From the NCBI GenBank assembly GCA_035995725.1, contig DASYKE010000074.1, positions 1-10,207 of the forward strand: a stretch of 10,207 bases of DNA. The letters run 5' to 3'. The notes beneath the pieces are model-generated. The model saw only the letters and a program-made list of their open reading frames with translations. It did no database searches and was not told the origin of the DNA. Shown piece after piece: positions 7,798 to 10,207 of this stretch. Source of the DNA: JAQGLW01 sp035995725. GTDB taxonomy: Bacteria; Pseudomonadota; Gammaproteobacteria; Burkholderiales; Burkholderiaceae_D. How positions within the stretch are numbered: the first letter of the stretch is position 1; each line of letters starts with the position of its first letter. The position numbers and the translations under genes are program-made.

Positions 7798-7881
7798 GGC
7801 GATCTGAGGCGATAAGTCAGGGCCTCAAGATAGCTGTTTCCAGTCGCATCGCGCATTGCGCGTCGCTGCCGGAAGCCCAGC

Positions 7882-8172
7882 TCACTTTTCGACGATTGCC
7901 ATGATGTCTTCTTCGCGCATTACCAGCAGTTCTTCGTTTTGGATCTTCACGGTTTGGCCGGAGTATTTGCCGAACAGCACACGGTCGCCGACTTTGACGT
8001 CCAGCGGGCGCACTTTGCCGTCTTCCAGGATTTTGCCCTTGCCAATAGCCAGGATTTCGCCTTGGTCCGGTTTTTCAGCGGCAGTTTCAGGGATGATGAG
8101 GCCGGACGCGGTTTTGGTTTCCTGGTCCAGGCGCTTGACGATGACGCGATCGTGCAAAGGACGAAGGTTCAT
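7882..8172 (-). CDS. groS: Co-chaperonin GroES (Hsp10)
   Basis: This is a complete 96-aa GroES, starting MNLRPLHDRVIVKRL and containing the mobile-loop region ETKTASGLIIPETAAEKP (residues about 17-34) with its GLI contact to GroEL. It also contains the GDRVLFGKYSG strand and ends EEDIMAIVEK. It forms the heptameric lid of the GroEL chamber. AAAGGAGT lies about six nt upstream of the ATG. It is the first gene of the groESL operon, about 140 nt downstream of the promoter, with a CIRCE operator and an extra palindrome in its leader. Confidence 0.99.
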   Translation of the reverse strand: MNLRPLHDRVIVKRLDQETKTASGLIIPETAAEKPDQGEILAIGKGKILEDGKVRPLDVKVGDRVLFGKYSGQTVKIQNEELLVMREEDIMAIVEK

Positions 8173-8204
8173 ACAAACTCCTTTAATTTCAATGGGTTAT
8201 TGTT

Positions 8205-8227
8205 TATTGCGGCAAATTGCCGCAATA
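8205..8227. repeat. 23-bp near-perfect palindrome in the groESL leader
   Basis: Two 11-bp arms, TATTGCGGCAA and TTGCCGCAATA, surround a single A. The palindrome lies 33 nt upstream of the groS ATG and about 60 nt downstream of the CIRCE, inside the expected 5' untranslated region. It could be a DNA operator, or in mRNA a stem of about eight pairs with a small loop. No U run follows it on the minus strand, so it is not a plain terminator. Confidence 0.8.
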
Positions 8228-8285
8228 GGTAACTTCACAATGCAACCTAAGCCGCACTGGAAAATTGGAAGGCCATGGGAAACTG

Positions 8286-8312
8286 TTAGCACTCCCCATC
8301 AGCGAGTGCTAA
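8286..8312 (-). promoter_or_regulatory. CIRCE operator (HrcA-binding site) of groESL
   Basis: TTAGCACTC (8286-8294), a nine-base spacer, then GAGTGCTAA (8304-8312) is an exact match to the CIRCE consensus. It covers the expected transcription start, directly after the -10 box of the groESL promoter, so HrcA bound here should block initiation. HrcA itself is not in the window. Confidence 0.97.
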
Positions 8313-8340
8313 GTATAGGGGCGGTTTGCCGATTTTTCAA
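8312..8340 (-). promoter_or_regulatory. groESL promoter, sigma-70 with overlapping sigma-32 match
   Basis: On the minus strand TTGAAA (8340-8335) is followed after exactly 17 bases by TATACT (8317-8312), a near-consensus sigma-70 promoter. The same bases fit the heat-shock sigma-32 pattern: CTTGAAA, a 13-base spacer, then CCCCTATA against the consensus CCCCATNT. The CIRCE starts at the last base of the -10 box. The layout predicts HrcA repression and possibly RpoH activation acting at one site. Confidence 0.85.
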
Positions 8341-8595
8341 GTAAAGATATTGAATTATTATGGTTTGCTACCTGAATCTCGGAATTCATTGATCCTGGAA
8401 TTTTCGTCGTTGAATGTTGAATTCCCAAGTGAGTGGACTGTAGCCGCGCTCTGTGAGTTTCCCGCAATTGAAGAATATTTCCCTGCTCCGGACGAAACCG
8501 TCGCCGTCAAGGATCTGTGTAGCACCTGGCAACAGGTGGAAGCGTTCATGAGGAGTAAAGGAATGATGGTTGGGAAGTACAGCGTGATCGCATGA
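8326..8595 (+). CDS. Small hypothetical protein, start uncertain
   Basis: The open frame gives 89 aa from a TTG at 8326 and is not a family I recognise. The C-terminal two thirds look protein-like: an acidic, mixed helix/strand pattern with FPAIEEYFPAPDETVAVKDL and WQQVEAFMRSKG. No ATG occurs in frame before residue about 74, and the TTG at 8326 falls inside the divergent groESL promoter with no Shine-Dalgarno. The true start may therefore be another TTG (for example 8350), or this may be the tail of a decayed gene. The support for coding is that its TGA overlaps the ATG of the next ORF (ATGA, 8592-8595), and that ORF in turn overlaps the KTSC gene. It might also be chance. Confidence 0.35.
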   Translation: MPIFQVKILNYYGLLPESRNSLILEFSSLNVEFPSEWTVAALCEFPAIEEYFPAPDETVAVKDLCSTWQQVEAFMRSKGMMVGKYSVIA

Positions 8596-8759
8596 AACGG
8601 GAGTCTGCTCCAGAGGGCGACCGCTTTCGCCGGGTCAGCCGACCTTCAAGAATTCCGCCTGACGGGCCGCAATGGGTCGGATTGCGCCGGTTGGACTACA
8701 GTAAATACCCGCCAAAAGCAGACGATTTCAGATACGGATGGAGTGAATCATGGAGATGA
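8592..8759 (+). CDS. Small basic hypothetical protein (55 codons) overlapping both neighbours
   Basis: The ATG at 8592 overlaps the preceding stop by ATGA, and the TGA at 8757-8759 lies ten bases inside the KTSC gene. The 55-residue product begins MKRESAPEGDRFRRV and ends DDFRYGWSESWR. It is rich in Arg, Pro and aromatic residues, with no recognisable domain or membrane segment. The tight overlaps on both sides suggest translational coupling in one transcript. Against it, there is no clear Shine-Dalgarno, and a GACCGCTTTCGCC motif that resembles intergenic repeat copies farther right lies inside it. Confidence 0.3.
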   Translation: MKRESAPEGDRFRRVSRPSRIPPDGPQWVGLRRLDYSKYPPKADDFRYGWSESWR

Positions 8760-9031
8760 AAAGGATCAATGCCGGGAAACTGCGTGCTATTGGATACGAC
8801 CCACGCGAACGCATTTTACGTGTCGAATTCGAAGATGGAACGGCAATAGATTATTCTGGTGTCGGAGCCGAGATTTGGCGCAAATTATCAACCTCTGGTT
8901 CAGCTTGGAGCTACTACCGCGACAACATAGAGGAAGAATTCTCCGGTCGTCGCAGCACGGTCAGAACTAAGGGGAAATCCCAGTCGCTTGATGACCTTTT
9001 TAAAGCCCCCGGCGACGATGTGGATACTTAG
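8750..9031 (+). CDS. KTSC domain-containing protein
   Basis: The protein is 93 aa. Residues about 3-66 match the KTSC domain: RINAGKLRAIGYDPRERIL, then LRVEFEDGTAIDYSGVGAEIW, then SAWSYYRDNIEEEF and an Arg-containing end. The domain is a short stand-alone fold often seen in phage, plasmid and accessory genes and sometimes linked to nucleic-acid proteins; its role is not established. The C-terminal 25 residues are a charged tail (KGKSQSLDDLFKAPGDD). The ATG at 8750 is preceded by GGAG at six nt and is preferred over the ATG two codons later. The start overlaps the 55-codon ORF. A CGGCC/GGCCG hairpin (9040-9055) follows the stop but has no T run. Confidence 0.85.
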   Translation: MEMKRINAGKLRAIGYDPRERILRVEFEDGTAIDYSGVGAEIWRKLSTSGSAWSYYRDNIEEEFSGRRSTVRTKGKSQSLDDLFKAPGDDVDT

Positions 9032-9039
9032 TCCGCGTT

Positions 9040-9055
9040 CGGCCAAAAGCGGCCG
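9040..9055. repeat. Small GC-rich hairpin after the KTSC gene
   Basis: CGGCC, the loop AAAAGC, then GGCCG form a 5-bp stem nine bases after the KTSC stop codon. The complement strand, CGGCCGCTTTTGGCCG, resembles the CCGCTCTCGGCCAGAAGCG at 9964-9982, so it may be one member of a degenerate repeat family. No T run follows, so termination is unproven. Confidence 0.4.
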
Positions 9056-9167
9056 GTTACACATCCCATGAATTCGATATTGCTCCGGCAACTCTCCCAT
9101 GGCAACATACATCGATTACGGCCAGCAAGCCGCGCGAGCGACCATCACCTTCTAGGAGATATAGGAA

Positions 9168-9812
9168 ATGTCCAAACTACGCTTCAAAATCTCAATGTCG
9201 TTAGACGGCTTTGTTGCTGGTCCGAGCCAGAGCGTCGAGAACCCGCTCGGGATCGGCGGTGGGCGCCTTCATGAGTGGGCTTTTCAGCTCGCGGTGTTTC
9301 GTGCGCTCCTTGACATTGAAGGCGGGGAGATCAACGAAAGTACCCCAGTCGTCGAGGAATCCCTCGCCAACATCGGCGCTACGGTGATGGGGCGCAACAT
9401 GTTTGGCGGGCACCCTGGCCCTTGGGATGCCAGGACACCATGGAACGGCTGGTGGGGAGGTAATCCACCGTTCCATCACCCAGTGTTCGTGTTAACGCAT
9501 CATGCACGTGAACCACTCGAACTTGAAGGAGGGACGACGTTCACGTTCGTCACCAACGGCATCGAGGCTGCGCTCGAACTGGCGCGGCGCGCAGCCGGCG
9601 GTAAAGATGTATCGCTCGCTGGGGGAGCAAATGCCGCACAGCAGTATCTCGCTGCCGGCCTCGTGGATGAGATGGAGATAAATCTCGTGCCGACGCTCCT
9701 CGGCAGCGGCGAACGGCTATTCGATGGGGTCGGCGACAGCCTGCACGGACTCCATCTCGTGCGGACCGTCGCCACTCCACAGGTGACGCACCTCAAGTTC
9801 GCAAAGCGCTAA
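9168..9812 (+). CDS. Dihydrofolate reductase family protein (RibD C-terminal-like reductase)
   Basis: The protein is 214 aa, normal for stand-alone RibD_C/DHFR-like proteins. The N-terminal strand KISMSLDGFVAGP (about 6-18) is the family signature. GATVMGRNMFGG near 70-81, PVFVLTHH near 105-112, and SLAGGANAAQQYLAAGLVDEMEINLVPTLLGSGERLFD near 149-186 follow the expected nucleotide-binding Rossmann-like order. Members use NAD(P)H for reductase reactions, but most are not folate or riboflavin enzymes and the substrate is unknown. AGGAG lies about nine nt upstream of the ATG. The gene is separated from KTSC by 136 bp and is followed by a broken SDR gene, so it may be part of an acquired block. 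Confidence 0.9.
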   Translation: MSKLRFKISMSLDGFVAGPSQSVENPLGIGGGRLHEWAFQLAVFRALLDIEGGEINESTPVVEESLANIGATVMGRNMFGGHPGPWDARTPWNGWWGGNPPFHHPVFVLTHHAREPLELEGGTTFTFVTNGIEAALELARRAAGGKDVSLAGGANAAQQYLAAGLVDEMEINLVPTLLGSGERLFDGVGDSLHGLHLVRTVATPQVTHLKFAKR

Positions 9813-9831
9813 GAGGAGTTGTTCGAGGTTT

Positions 9832-9933
9832 GCCGAACCTTACTGGGCGGCGCAAAAGTACATGGGCAACGTGCCATACGGTGTTGCAAAGGCTGCGACG
9901 GATAAGACGACTAGTGATATGTCTCATGAACTA
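9832..9933 (+). pseudogene. Fragment of a short-chain dehydrogenase (SDR) gene around the catalytic YxxxK
   Basis: Reading from GCC at 9832, about 34 codons translate to an SDR-like piece containing NVPYGVAKAATDK and then SDMSHEL. The tyrosine codon at 9877 and the lysine codon at 9889 form the YxxxK catalytic pair, followed by the normal helix. There is no Rossmann GxxxGxG part upstream, because the DHFR-like gene ends at 9812. After the HEL motif the frame loses SDR similarity and runs to a TAA at 10003. The resemblance is to SDRs of the DHRS1-like kind, whose YGVGKAA..KMAADMAHEL stretch is similar (from memory, not aligned). It looks like an internal remnant left by deletions on both sides. 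Confidence 0.65.
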
Positions 9934-10207
9934 ACCGTCCTGCAATTCACCATATCCATTCGACCGCTCTCGGCCAGAAGCGAGCCCGAGCAAATTCCAA
10001 ATTAAGCGACAAAAAAGCCGGAAAATTCCAGAATGAGTGATTTTTAAATTCAGAGATAAATAACGGTATTTATACAAGTCATTGATTTTAAATATATTTG
10101 TGTTTCATGTTTAAAAGTGTTCGACACTGAATTCGCCAGCCGCTGCGAATGGTGCGGCATTAAACGGCGAAAACCCGGTTACGATTTGCACCGATTCTCA
10201 ACTAGCG
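9934..10207. other. AT-rich non-coding right end with imperfect direct repeats
   Basis: No gene is supported here in either direction. On the minus strand all three frames meet a stop within nine codons of the right edge. At 9964-9982 a CCGCTCTCGGCCAGAAGCG motif can fold. Two similar stretches start with AAATTCCA at 9992 and 10023 (31 bp apart) and continue with related ATTAAGCGACA and GAATGAGTGAT sequence. From about 10010 to 10120 the base composition turns clearly AT-rich, unlike the rest of the window. It may be the edge of an inserted element or the upstream region of a gene outside the window. Confidence 0.5.

Noticed and set aside
9068..9274. 68-codon ORF overlapping the start of the DHFR-like gene
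   Set aside because: It overlaps the DHFR-like coding region in another frame, and that gene has a ribosome site and full family motifs.
9032..10005. Integron gene cassettes with attC sites
   Set aside because: The hairpins between modules lack the RYYYAAC and GTTRRRY core sites that define attC, and no integrase gene is visible.
10006..10207. tRNA gene or attachment site at the AT-rich right end
   Set aside because: No cloverleaf, T-loop GTTCRANNC or CCA-like end could be found, and no duplicated sequence of an attachment core is visible within the window.

Overview
The window looks like a chromosomal segment of a betaproteobacterium, probably Burkholderiales and perhaps Oxalobacteraceae. 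This rests on moderately high GC, the style of the GroEL and GroES proteins (GGM-rich GroEL tail), and the moxR - DUF58 - tgpA gene order. The genus is an inference and no 16S or marker search was possible.

Left part (1-3456, minus strand): a three-gene operon read right to left, made of a MoxR-type AAA+ ATPase, a DUF58 membrane protein and a TgpA-like membrane transglutaminase. The last is cut by the left edge, just after its catalytic Cys motif. tgpA starts inside the DUF58 stop codon (ATGA overlap). The gap between moxR and DUF58 holds a short repeat array that is open in frame with DUF58.

Middle (3457-6003): a divergent gap, then on the plus strand a class II histone-deacetylase/AcuC-like Zn hydrolase, two copies of a GGGACAGAGT...ACTCTGTCCC palindromic intergenic element, and the circularly permuted ribosome-biogenesis GTPase YlqF/RbgA. 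A strong two-way terminator hairpin separates ylqF from the convergent groESL operon.

groESL (6061-8340, minus strand): groS and groL, each with a good Shine-Dalgarno, under a promoter that fits both sigma-70 and sigma-32. A perfect CIRCE operator (HrcA) lies just downstream of the -10. The leader also carries a second, unrelated 23-bp palindrome, and the groS-groL spacer contains a widely dispersed TTCGACAGGCTCAGG-type repeat.

Right part (8326-10207, plus strand): accessory-looking DNA. It contains a small unrecognised ORF, a 55-codon ORF overlapping it by ATGA, a KTSC-domain protein overlapping that one, a RibD-C/dihydrofolate-reductase-like protein, a fragment of a short-chain dehydrogenase that keeps only the catalytic YxxxK region, and an AT-rich, non-coding end with imperfect direct repeats. 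Degenerate hairpin motifs of the CCGCTYTCGGCC kind recur between these modules, which suggests piecemeal acquisition and decay. No convincing defence system, CRISPR array, tRNA or rRNA was found.
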